A stretch of DNA of 64,000 nucleotides from Litorimonas sp039975855. Its GTDB lineage: Bacteria > Pseudomonadota > Alphaproteobacteria > Caulobacterales > Maricaulaceae. Below are positions 43,555 to 50,494 of the stretch, piece after piece; the first letter of the stretch is position 1, and every line of letters begins with the position of its first letter. The DNA lies in assembly GCA_039975855.1 (NCBI GenBank), contig JBDWGH010000005.1, forward strand, positions 62,001-126,000, in the 5' to 3' direction. A program made the translations under genes and the position numbers. The notes below the pieces were generated by a model, which was not told the origin of the DNA, did not search any database, and worked only from the letters and a program-made list of their open reading frames with translations.

Positions 43555-44504
43555 CGTGACCTCCCCACAAAATCTCCACGGTTTTGATTGGCGAGTTCCT
43601 GAAGAAAAACGGTGAGTTTTTTATCGGACGTATAGTCACCAATCGCTACAGTATGAATTTCCGCACGGCCGCGATTTCGCAATGTCACGTTTCTTATAAT
43701 CGCGCCGGGCTTGCCATCATCGGGCGCACCATCACTCATGAGGATAATGGCCTCTGGCTGCAAGTTCATTGTCCGGATTAATGCGCTTTGTGTCGGCGTC
43801 CCACCCCCAAAGCGTCTTGGCATACCGTCCACAAAGGCACGGGCGCGGGAAAGGGTCGCGGCATCGGCTCGAACGAGCTGCCCATTTGACGGGAAACTGT
43901 CATAGGTTGGTCCGCCGCGATATCCGATAATCGCAAAACGATTATCCGGTTTCATCTGGGCGAGAATTTCGTTCAACGCCTGCGTAACCTTTGACCTGTG
44001 TGCCTGCATCGATCCGGACATATCAACAAGTATGACGACTTCACGTTTGTCCGTGGCCAATCCCAAAATTGAAAATGGCACGCCGCGATTGACAGAACGG
44101 GGAGGTTCTGGCGGTTCTGGCCGCGGGGTCGGGGCAGGATCGGGAATGGGGTCAGGTTGTGGCTGCGGGTCCGGAATTTCCACTTCGGTAATCGCTTTTA
44201 GGACTTCGGCAAGCTTGGCCTCAGTCTCGCTCATCTCCACCTCTTTGGTGAGATATTGTTTGTCTAATAATCTGATTTCACTTTGAAGCGCGCGAATGAC
44301 GGACATGTCTGTGCGCGTACTTTCCGCCGCAAATCGCCGCTTGCGGACTTGTTCTTCAAGCTCCTCCATCGACACATCTGTGCCGCCCAATTTATAATAG
44401 GGAAAAAGTACGAGCACGATGAGGATAAACGCCCCTAGCGCCGCCGCGAACAGATCGAGCGCCGAGATTGAAAAAACCGCAATTGAACGCTTTCGCGACC
44501 GCAG
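43551..44504 (-). CDS. MotB/ExbD-like helix plus von Willebrand A domain (vWA-2), apparent CTG start
   Basis: This is a paralogue of vWA-1: basic RSRKR, helix SALDLFAAALGAFILIVLVL with Asp17, coiled coil (about 45-100), Pro-rich linker (about 112-136), then a vWA domain with intact DMSGSM (Asp162) and ILMSDGAPDDG. The frame has no ATG, GTG or TTG between an upstream TGA and a GTG at 44417 lying inside the membrane helix. CTG 44504 gives 317 residues, aligns with the vWA-1 start within one residue, and has GGAGG (44513-44517) eight bases upstream, four bases after the previous stop ends. I therefore annotate CTG as the start. Confidence 0.85.
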   Translation of the reverse strand: MRSRKRSIAVFSISALDLFAAALGAFILIVLVLFPYYKLGGTDVSMEELEEQVRKRRFAAESTRTDMSVIRALQSEIRLLDKQYLTKEVEMSETEAKLAEVLKAITEVEIPDPQPQPDPIPDPAPTPRPEPPEPPRSVNRGVPFSILGLATDKREVVILVDMSGSMQAHRSKVTQALNEILAQMKPDNRFAIIGYRGGPTYDSFPSNGQLVRADAATLSRARAFVDGMPRRFGGGTPTQSALIRTMNLQPEAIILMSDGAPDDGKPGAIIRNVTLRNRGRAEIHTVAIGDYTSDKKLTVFLQELANQNRGDFVGRSR

Positions 44505-44505
44505 C

Positions 44506-45336
44506 TTACCGTCCTCCGCCGAAGAGACGTAGCAACCGGTAAAGGCGTTCTTGTCGCGCCCGCTCCTTCGCAGCTTCGTTCAGGTCGTCGGAAAGCTGAA
44601 TAGCGTCACCCAAAATCTCGCGGTCCATCTCAGAATTAATGACGTCGTTTGACCGCGCCAAGCGGCCATCCAAATCATCCATGAATAAAGTTTCTAATTC
44701 CGCGATATCCGTCTCGAAAGCCGCATATTCAACGGCGTCGCGCTGGGCAACGAGACTGCGGGAATAGCTGCTTGCTGCATTCGCCCAATTTGTATCTCCA
44801 TCTGCGCCCAAGCGGGACAGGCTCTCAGATAAAATCTGGCGTAAGAACAACGCATCTTCTGCAATGGCCGTATTTAAGTCTGGGTTTGCCAATGTGCCGT
44901 CAAAGGCCAATAAACTGTCCGTTTGTCCCGTGATGTAAACATCGCAGGCAACCGCAAAATCAACGAGATAATTCATGCTAGAAACGATGATCTCAGGTGC
45001 AGCTTGGCGTAAAACGGGGTTGGCAATATCTTCGATGACGGACAGGACGGGCGTACCAGCGCTGACGGCAGGCTGCCCATAATGATCAAACAAGGCGCGG
45101 GTTTCCCGATCCGCACCATAGGCGACATCGCTAACTAATTTAAAAAATTGATAGCGGGCCGTCGGGTCATCGGTTGGGAACTCTGCCATTTGCGTGATGC
45201 AGCGGTCTTGGTTTTGCGCTGCAACAGGCCTCCCCTCCGTTAAACCATAAAGCTCATCCGTCGTTGCGGCGTCCTGCCCAAAGCTAGCCGCCGGGCAAAC
45301 CAAACAAGCTGAGAGAATAAGGGCCGCGCGCAACAT
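44506..45336 (-). CDS. Secreted protein of unknown function in vWA operon
   Basis: The 276-residue protein has a signal peptide (MLRAALILSACLVCPAASFG, cut near FGQ). The mature part is acidic and helical, with two cysteines (QDRCITQMAEFP and FAVACDVYITG) that may form a disulfide. The C-terminus is basic (KERARQERLYRLLRLFGGG). No family is recognised. It overlaps the MORN lipoprotein by one base (TAATG) and runs into vWA-2, whose ribosome-binding site is inside its last codons. It is presumably a periplasmic part of the same complex. Confidence 0.75.
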   Translation of the reverse strand: MLRAALILSACLVCPAASFGQDAATTDELYGLTEGRPVAAQNQDRCITQMAEFPTDDPTARYQFFKLVSDVAYGADRETRALFDHYGQPAVSAGTPVLSVIEDIANPVLRQAAPEIIVSSMNYLVDFAVACDVYITGQTDSLLAFDGTLANPDLNTAIAEDALFLRQILSESLSRLGADGDTNWANAASSYSRSLVAQRDAVEYAAFETDIAELETLFMDDLDGRLARSNDVINSEMDREILGDAIQLSDDLNEAAKERARQERLYRLLRLFGGGR

Positions 45337-47264
45337 TAGTTTATTGATCCGCCGGTAAGGCCATCAAAAGGAGAGGCTGCCTCTTGAGTTGAGGCCCCTT
45401 TGTCAATTCCCGCAACAAAATTTCGAGTCTTATCCGCACGGCCAGATTGGCTCACGCGGACCGCACCGTCCGGACGCCCTTCAACGAAATTACCCTCATA
45501 AGAAATACTGCCAATGGAGGTATGACGGATCATCAATCCCGGCCCGTCCGCATATCCATTTTTCGCATAACCATAATATTCCATAACATCGGCATCGGAT
45601 TCCAGCACGCCTGCACCAGACCCATTAGCTAGACCATTTTCACATACACCCAGCCATGTACCGCGCTTCGCACCGCCGGGCTCAAGATAAGCACACTGCG
45701 TTGCCACCGTGTCGAGTGAGCGTTGGCGTGACGTATAAAGATCCTGCAATTTTGCCTGCAAATCCTCATAACGGATCGCAGTAATTGTCTCGTTAGAATC
45801 TAGCAAATCCACCGTTACGGTTGTTTGTTGCTCCAAAGCCGGGACAATGGAATTCAAGTAATTCGTGCCAACTTGTTGAGACAGTTGCGCCTTAGAATAA
45901 GCTTCCGTGGCAGCAAAAATTCCAGCCTGAACCAGAATTGAGCTGGCTGCGCTCCGCTGGCGACGTTCAGACTCGTTTTGACTGCGGCCCGTTCCCGCAG
46001 CCACGCCGCCGACAACAGAGGCCACAGCTAAGGCCGTCGCCAAATTTTGTTGCCGCGCCAATGTACGGCGCGTCTCTAAAATATCATGTTCCGCGGAAAT
46101 CATATCGCGAACTTGCGCGCCCAATTCTCCATTGTGAATACCATCAAAAATTCGCAAGGATTGCACGGACAGATATTTACGCTGCGCATCCAATAGGCGT
46201 TCCGCATAGGCGACACGGGCGGTGTAATCATCCTCATCGCTTCCCACAAAAGTTAGGGCGGCCAAGCTGGGATCAAAATCCGCAATACTGGCCGCGCGGC
46301 CCATCATGATGGCCTTGTCTGTATCCAGCCCGTTTATCAGCGCGACAATCCTGCTGGAGAGCGCATCGGTATAAATATCATCCAGCGGGTCCACCGTGCC
46401 GTCACTCGCACCTTCCAAGAGATACATTTCGGAGGCAGGAAGGCGGACCTTTTCAACAGGCAATACCATTGCCGCATTTGTACTGGACCGCGTTGCCAGA
46501 GACTGGACGGATACGGCCTGCGGCGTGTCATTGGTAATGTAAGAAACAAAATCCAGCTCCGGCACAACCGGGTCTAGATCGCCGCGCTGTAGGGCATCAA
46601 TCGTTTGCAGTGCTGCTTCGCGGCCTTCCGCAGCCGCGCGGGACACCAAAGGGCGCGAGGCCAATAACAAGCCGTGAGTCGGAGCGCTGGCGCGGTGGTC
46701 AGTTCGGACCGTCACTAAAGGCGTCACCAAATCCCCAAATGTGAGCGGGACATCTCCCATCATTTTCTTGCTGTCTGGAAAGCTATAGGTCGCGAAATCA
46801 ATGGCGACGACTGACGGTAAGTCCTCCGCAGCTGTGATGGGTTCTGATGTTAGCTCACCGCCAGCGCCGAGTTTAATCGCATGCGGCGATAAAAGGACGC
46901 CATGTTCGGGCAGTTTTGCAGCCAACTCTTTATAGAGCGACAAAGCGAAGTAATTCGATTTTACGATAATACTGTCGGCCACAGCGACTGTTTCAATCGT
47001 GTTGGTTACGCCCCGTCCGGTTTGGCCGCCAATCGCGCGCTTCGCATAGGCACGGTGATAGACGTCTTTAGCATCTGCTTCGACAATGGCCGGATAACGA
47101 ATAACCGCCAACACGCCGCCCTCGGGAATATCAGTTCGCAGAGTTTCCAGTGGTACAGATTGGGTAACGACAGAGGACTTCACCCCCTGCGCAGTGGACG
47201 CGCATCCTGTGACAACAGTACCGAGCGCAAGAAGGGTGGATGCCAATAAAACCTGTTTCATCAT
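45336..47264 (-). CDS. MORN-repeat lipoprotein, first gene of vWA operon
   Basis: The 642-residue lipoprotein has signal STLLALGTVVTG with the lipobox cysteine near residue 21 (VVTGC). Residues about 45-330 form a mixed alpha/beta region starting GGVLAVIRYPAIVEADAKD. A small hydrophobic stretch, NLATALAVASVVGGVAAGTG, lies near residue 410. The C-terminus (about 535-605) has MORN-like repeats: GVCENGLANGSGAGVL, YYGYAKNGYADGPGLM, SYEGNFVEGRPDGAVRV. MORN repeats often bind lipids or act as scaffolds. It lies first in the operon, so its promoter should be in the 103 bases upstream. Confidence 0.8.
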   Translation of the reverse strand: MMKQVLLASTLLALGTVVTGCASTAQGVKSSVVTQSVPLETLRTDIPEGGVLAVIRYPAIVEADAKDVYHRAYAKRAIGGQTGRGVTNTIETVAVADSIIVKSNYFALSLYKELAAKLPEHGVLLSPHAIKLGAGGELTSEPITAAEDLPSVVAIDFATYSFPDSKKMMGDVPLTFGDLVTPLVTVRTDHRASAPTHGLLLASRPLVSRAAAEGREAALQTIDALQRGDLDPVVPELDFVSYITNDTPQAVSVQSLATRSSTNAAMVLPVEKVRLPASEMYLLEGASDGTVDPLDDIYTDALSSRIVALINGLDTDKAIMMGRAASIADFDPSLAALTFVGSDEDDYTARVAYAERLLDAQRKYLSVQSLRIFDGIHNGELGAQVRDMISAEHDILETRRTLARQQNLATALAVASVVGGVAAGTGRSQNESERRQRSAASSILVQAGIFAATEAYSKAQLSQQVGTNYLNSIVPALEQQTTVTVDLLDSNETITAIRYEDLQAKLQDLYTSRQRSLDTVATQCAYLEPGGAKRGTWLGVCENGLANGSGAGVLESDADVMEYYGYAKNGYADGPGLMIRHTSIGSISYEGNFVEGRPDGAVRVSQSGRADKTRNFVAGIDKGASTQEAASPFDGLTGGSIN

Positions 47265-47367
47265 GGCCGTCCCTTATAAAAAACCGGATTAACCTGTGCT
47301 GAAGGAAATTTAAGCGCTGCGCAAGTTACCTGGTGATAATGTGACCCAGACAAATCGATCGGGCAGC

Positions 47368-48003
47368 TTAAGGTTGGATTAGACGGCAAGTTATAAACGT
47401 AGGTGGCTCCAACAACTTATTATCGTCGCCGCAATCGCTCGAGTGGCGCTCAATATCAATTTGCAGCCAGTCAGGAAAACCTTCGAGCTGATTTCCATCA
47501 ATTTCAAAACTCATGGGTAAGGTTTCGCCGAAATTCGTGACCTGTCTACTTATACCCACGAGCAATGCATTCATAGAACTCGGCTGATGCTCGGATACAC
47601 CTAGGTTTTCTAACTCCAGCAAGACACTTTTAGACTCTCCATAGTTGTTCTCGCATAGCAACTCTTGACCTGCGATCTGATTGAGAACGAACCTGCCATA
47701 CTTCAAAGTGGACATTTGTCTCGCGTCAACAAAAGCATCTCTTCCGAGAGTTACGCTATATGAATGGGATGTCTGATCTCTGAGTGTAAACCACCAAGTG
47801 CCCTCATAACTTCGCATGTCGCTCAAGCGATTAGGGCCCTGCTTCACATGATGAATAATGGATTTGCGAAAAGCGTTATAGCCCACACCGTTATAATTTT
47901 CTCGATGCTCAAAAGCGATAGATATCCAATAAAGCCAAAAGAAGAACCCAGCCAATAAAATCAGAGGCGCCCCGACGATAGCGATAGTGTAGCGCGTTTT
48001 CAT
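47368..48003 (-). CDS. Membrane-anchored hypothetical protein
   Basis: The 211-residue protein has one N-terminal helix (about 7-27, IAIVGAPLILLAGFFFWLYW) and a polar periplasmic part with three cysteines (ELLCENNYG, SSDCGDDNK and ITCRL). I recognise no family. It shares orientation with the vWA operon but lies 103 bases upstream of its first gene, so it may be separately transcribed. It is followed downstream in transcription by that gap and preceded by bolA 41 bases away. Function unknown. Confidence 0.65.
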   Translation of the reverse strand: MKTRYTIAIVGAPLILLAGFFFWLYWISIAFEHRENYNGVGYNAFRKSIIHHVKQGPNRLSDMRSYEGTWWFTLRDQTSHSYSVTLGRDAFVDARQMSTLKYGRFVLNQIAGQELLCENNYGESKSVLLELENLGVSEHQPSSMNALLVGISRQVTNFGETLPMSFEIDGNQLEGFPDWLQIDIERHSSDCGDDNKLLEPPTFITCRLIQP

Positions 48004-48044
48004 GCCCTACGATGGCACAATAGTCTTGAAAACGTGTGAATAAA

Positions 48045-48335
48045 CTAACTCGCCTTAGCCTCCAGTGAAAAGGCGTGCAGGCGATCTACCTCCTCGCTGA
48101 CGGCTTCCAAAACGGCGCGGTGCTTGGCGAGCGTGCTCATTCCTGCAAATGCTTCTGCTATAATGACGACATGAATGTGCGTCTCCGCAGTCATGTCTTT
48201 ATCCGGAAATGCCGCCTTATGTTCCGCCGCGCCGCCATGGCCGCTGTGCAAATGCGACTGATCTTGCACATCCAACTGCGACGGAGTGAACCTTGCCTCC
48301 AGTTTTCTCTTGATTGCCTCGGTCAAAATGCCCAT
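48045..48335 (-). CDS. bolA: BolA-family protein
   Basis: BolA proteins partner with monothiol glutaredoxins in Fe-S and stress regulation. ATG 48335 gives 96 residues (M-G-I-L-T-E-A-I); a GTG at 48362 would add nine residues. The class II KH-like fold shows LEARFTPSQLDVQDQSHLHS, then ETHIHVVIIAEAFAGMSTLA and KHRAVLEAVSEE, with the conserved histidine in ETHIHV. It is divergent from the J-domain gene, only 43 bases apart, an arrangement common in alphaproteobacteria near cobS-cobT. Confidence 0.93.
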   Translation of the reverse strand: MGILTEAIKRKLEARFTPSQLDVQDQSHLHSGHGGAAEHKAAFPDKDMTAETHIHVVIIAEAFAGMSTLAKHRAVLEAVSEEVDRLHAFSLEAKAS

Positions 48336-48378
48336 CTTGCGCGGTCCCCAATGTTTACTCACGAATAAAGATACACTT

Positions 48379-48999
48379 ATGGCGTCCCGCTACGAATATA
48401 AACCCAAAGGCATCGATATTAGCATCAGGTCTGCAAAGGCCAAAAAGAAGAAGAAGCCAGATGAGCTGCCTTGTGAATGGGCTGGTTGCGCGGAAAAAGG
48501 TGGTTGTAAGGCGCCTAAATCGCCAGACCGTCTGCGCGACTACTTCAACTTTTGCACCAAGCATGCGCGCGAATATAATAAAAACTGGAACTTCTTTAAC
48601 GGCATGACCGATGAAGACATTCAGGAATGGCAAGTCGGTGCCCGCCATGGTCACCGTCCAACTTGGGATGTTCGCAAAAACACAGGCGAGCGCGCCCAAG
48701 CGCAGAAGAAACGCCGCGCAGGTCATACCTCTGCCACATCAGAAGGCTATAACATCTTTGGCGACGGCAAAGAGGAGCAAACGACTGCCCCAACCCGCCG
48801 CCTATCAAAGCTGCAGCAAAAAGCGCTCAATGATTTAGGCTTGGACGATACAGCGACAAAATCCGATGTCCGCAAACGGTATACCCAGCTCGTCAAACAG
48901 CTCCACCCCGATGCGAACCAAGGCAAACGAAATACGGAAGAAAGCTTCCAGCGCGTTGTCAGTGCGATGAAAGTCTTGAAGACCACGAATCTCGGCTAG
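48379..48999 (+). CDS. J-domain-containing protein
   Basis: The 206-residue protein from ATG 48379 (M-A-S-R-Y-E-Y) carries a C-terminal DnaJ-like J domain (about 150-206): ALNDLGLDDTATKSDVRKRY and TQLVKQLHPDANQG with the HPD tripeptide that stimulates DnaK. The N-terminal part has four cysteines in a possible zinc site (LPCEWAGCAEKGGCKAP and FNFCTKHAREY) and a conserved WNFFNGMTDEDIQEWQ. This form is typical of alphaproteobacteria and is usually next to bolA and cobS. Its client is unknown. A GTG overlapping its stop by one base begins the broken GtrA gene. Confidence 0.92.
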   Translation: MASRYEYKPKGIDISIRSAKAKKKKKPDELPCEWAGCAEKGGCKAPKSPDRLRDYFNFCTKHAREYNKNWNFFNGMTDEDIQEWQVGARHGHRPTWDVRKNTGERAQAQKKRRAGHTSATSEGYNIFGDGKEEQTTAPTRRLSKLQQKALNDLGLDDTATKSDVRKRYTQLVKQLHPDANQGKRNTEESFQRVVSAMKVLKTTNLG

Positions 49000-49370
49000 T
49001 GAAAAATCAGATCGGACGTTACCTCACAGCAGGGCTCGGCACGGTCGGGCTCTATGTCGGGGGCGTCTGGTTCGGCACGGAAATTCTGGGTCTGCCGATT
49101 AGGCCGACAAATGCTGTTCTCTATGTTCTCGCAACCCTGATATCCTTTGGTCTTAATTATAAATAGGTGTTCGCGTCCAAAGCCAATGCAGGCGGCGCGC
49201 TGGTCCTCTTTGGCCTCTGGCAGGTTTTCGGCGTCATATTGAATATCGGATGGGTCGAGGCGGGCCTGCGGTTTACCGTTATCTATCCTTGGATCATCGC
49301 CGCCACGTTTTTCGCCATTTGGCCCTTTCTGTCATTTGCCATTCAGAAGCGATATATCTTCAATCGATAA
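48999..49370 (+). pseudogene. GtrA-like membrane protein gene interrupted by an in-frame amber codon
   Basis: The frame from GTG 48999 encodes a four-helix GtrA-like protein (GTVGLYVGGVWFGTEILGL, VLYVLATLISFGLNYK), then TAG at 49164-49166, then continues VFASKANAGG, LFGLWQVFGVILNIGW, IIAATFFAIWPFLSFAIQKR to 49370. GtrA proteins commonly have F-x-x-N-x-x-W-V-F at this place, so TAG is most simply a TGG Trp to TAG change. Intact, it would be about 123 residues. GTG directly after TAG could allow reinitiation and two half-proteins. GtrA members are thought to flip or export lipid-linked sugars. Pseudogene status is likely, not certain. Confidence 0.75.
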
Positions 49371-49434
49371 GGTTGGATTTACCGTAATCAGCAGGTAGGC
49401 TATAAAATAAGAAAACTCCCGAAAGACGTTTAAA

Positions 49435-50421
49435 ATGACCGACTCTCAATTTCCCCTGTTCGCGCCGGACACAACGGTTTCCGCACGCGAGACATTCGGT
49501 GTTGATTTCGATATGGAAATCCCGGCCTTTTCAAAGCGCAGCGAGCATGTGCCGGAAATTGACGAAGCCTATCGGTTCGACAGCCGTACGACGCAGGCGA
49601 TTTGCGCAGGCTTTGCTTATGACCGCCGCGTTATGGTGCAGGGCTATCACGGGACAGGTAAATCGACACATATTGAACAAGTCGCCGCGCGGCTAAACTG
49701 GCCTTTGGTTCGGATTAACCTCGACAGCCACGTCAGCCGGATTGATCTGATTGGCAAAGACGCAATCGTGTTGAAAGACGGCAAACAAATCACGGAATTT
49801 CGTGAAGGACTCCTGCCATGGGCGCTGCAAAATCCTGTCGCCCTGACCTTTGACGAATATGATGCCGGTCGTCCCGATGTGATGTTTGTGATCCAGCGTA
49901 TCCTGGAAGCGCAAGGCCGCCTGACACTGCTCGACCAAAATAAAGTCATCACGCCGCATAAGGCTTTTCGCATTTTCGCGACGACCAATACGGTTGGCCT
50001 CGGTGATACGACAGGTCTTTATCACGGCACGCAGCAAATCAACCAAGGTCAAATGGACCGGTGGTCAGTTGTCTGCCAGTTGAACTATCTCGCGCACGAC
50101 GAAGAAGAAAAAATCGTCCTCGCAAAAAGCCCTGCCTACGATACGCCCGAAGGCCGCGACCTGCTCGCCTCCATGGTGCGTGTTGCGGATATGACGCGGA
50201 ACAGTTTTATCGCCGGCGATATCTCCACTGTCATGTCCCCGCGGACCGTGATGAACTGGGCCGAAAACGCCCGCATTTTTGACGGAGATATCGCGCAAGC
50301 CTTCCGCCTAACTTTCTTAAATAAATGCGACGAACTGGAACGCCCGATTATCAGCGAGTTTTTCCAACGCGCATTTGGGAGCGAGTTGGAAGAAAGCGCG
50401 GTGACTGTGATGGTCGCGTAG
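49435..50421 (+). CDS. cobS: CobS-type AAA+ ATPase (cobaltochelatase subunit)
   Basis: CobS with CobT forms the ATPase part of aerobic cobaltochelatase (CobNST), which inserts cobalt into hydrogenobyrinic acid diamide. The 328 residues have Walker A QGYHGTGKSTHIEQ (about residues 69-82), Walker B ALTFDEYDAGRPDVMF, and sensor ATTNTVGLGDTTGLYHG. It belongs to the MoxR-like AAA+ group that works with vWA partners. No cobN or other cobalamin genes are in the window, so it is an unlinked cobST pair. An intergenic palindrome separates it from cobT by about 70 bases. Confidence 0.93.
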   Translation: MTDSQFPLFAPDTTVSARETFGVDFDMEIPAFSKRSEHVPEIDEAYRFDSRTTQAICAGFAYDRRVMVQGYHGTGKSTHIEQVAARLNWPLVRINLDSHVSRIDLIGKDAIVLKDGKQITEFREGLLPWALQNPVALTFDEYDAGRPDVMFVIQRILEAQGRLTLLDQNKVITPHKAFRIFATTNTVGLGDTTGLYHGTQQINQGQMDRWSVVCQLNYLAHDEEEKIVLAKSPAYDTPEGRDLLASMVRVADMTRNSFIAGDISTVMSPRTVMNWAENARIFDGDIAQAFRLTFLNKCDELERPIISEFFQRAFGSELEESAVTVMVA

Positions 50422-50426
50422 TGCCC

Positions 50427-50451
50427 GCAATCGATCCTGTGAATCGATTGC
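50427..50451 (+). repeat. Perfect inverted repeat between cobS and cobT
   Basis: GCAATCGAT (50427-50435) and ATCGATTGC (50443-50451) form a 9-bp perfect stem with a 7-base loop, six bases after the cobS stop. No T-run follows. It could be a transcript-stabilising hairpin or a small palindromic repeat. I did not find a second copy in this window by eye. Confidence 0.6.
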
Positions 50452-50494
50452 AACGAAGCGCCTTCGTCGCTGGCGATGAAGGGTGCAGTGCCTG

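Noticed and set aside
38480..47264. Zorya-type phage defence system
   Set aside because: A MotA-like channel and MotB-like helices are present, but there is no ZorC, no ZorD helicase/nuclease or ZorE, and the MotB-like proteins carry vWA domains instead of OmpA-type domains.
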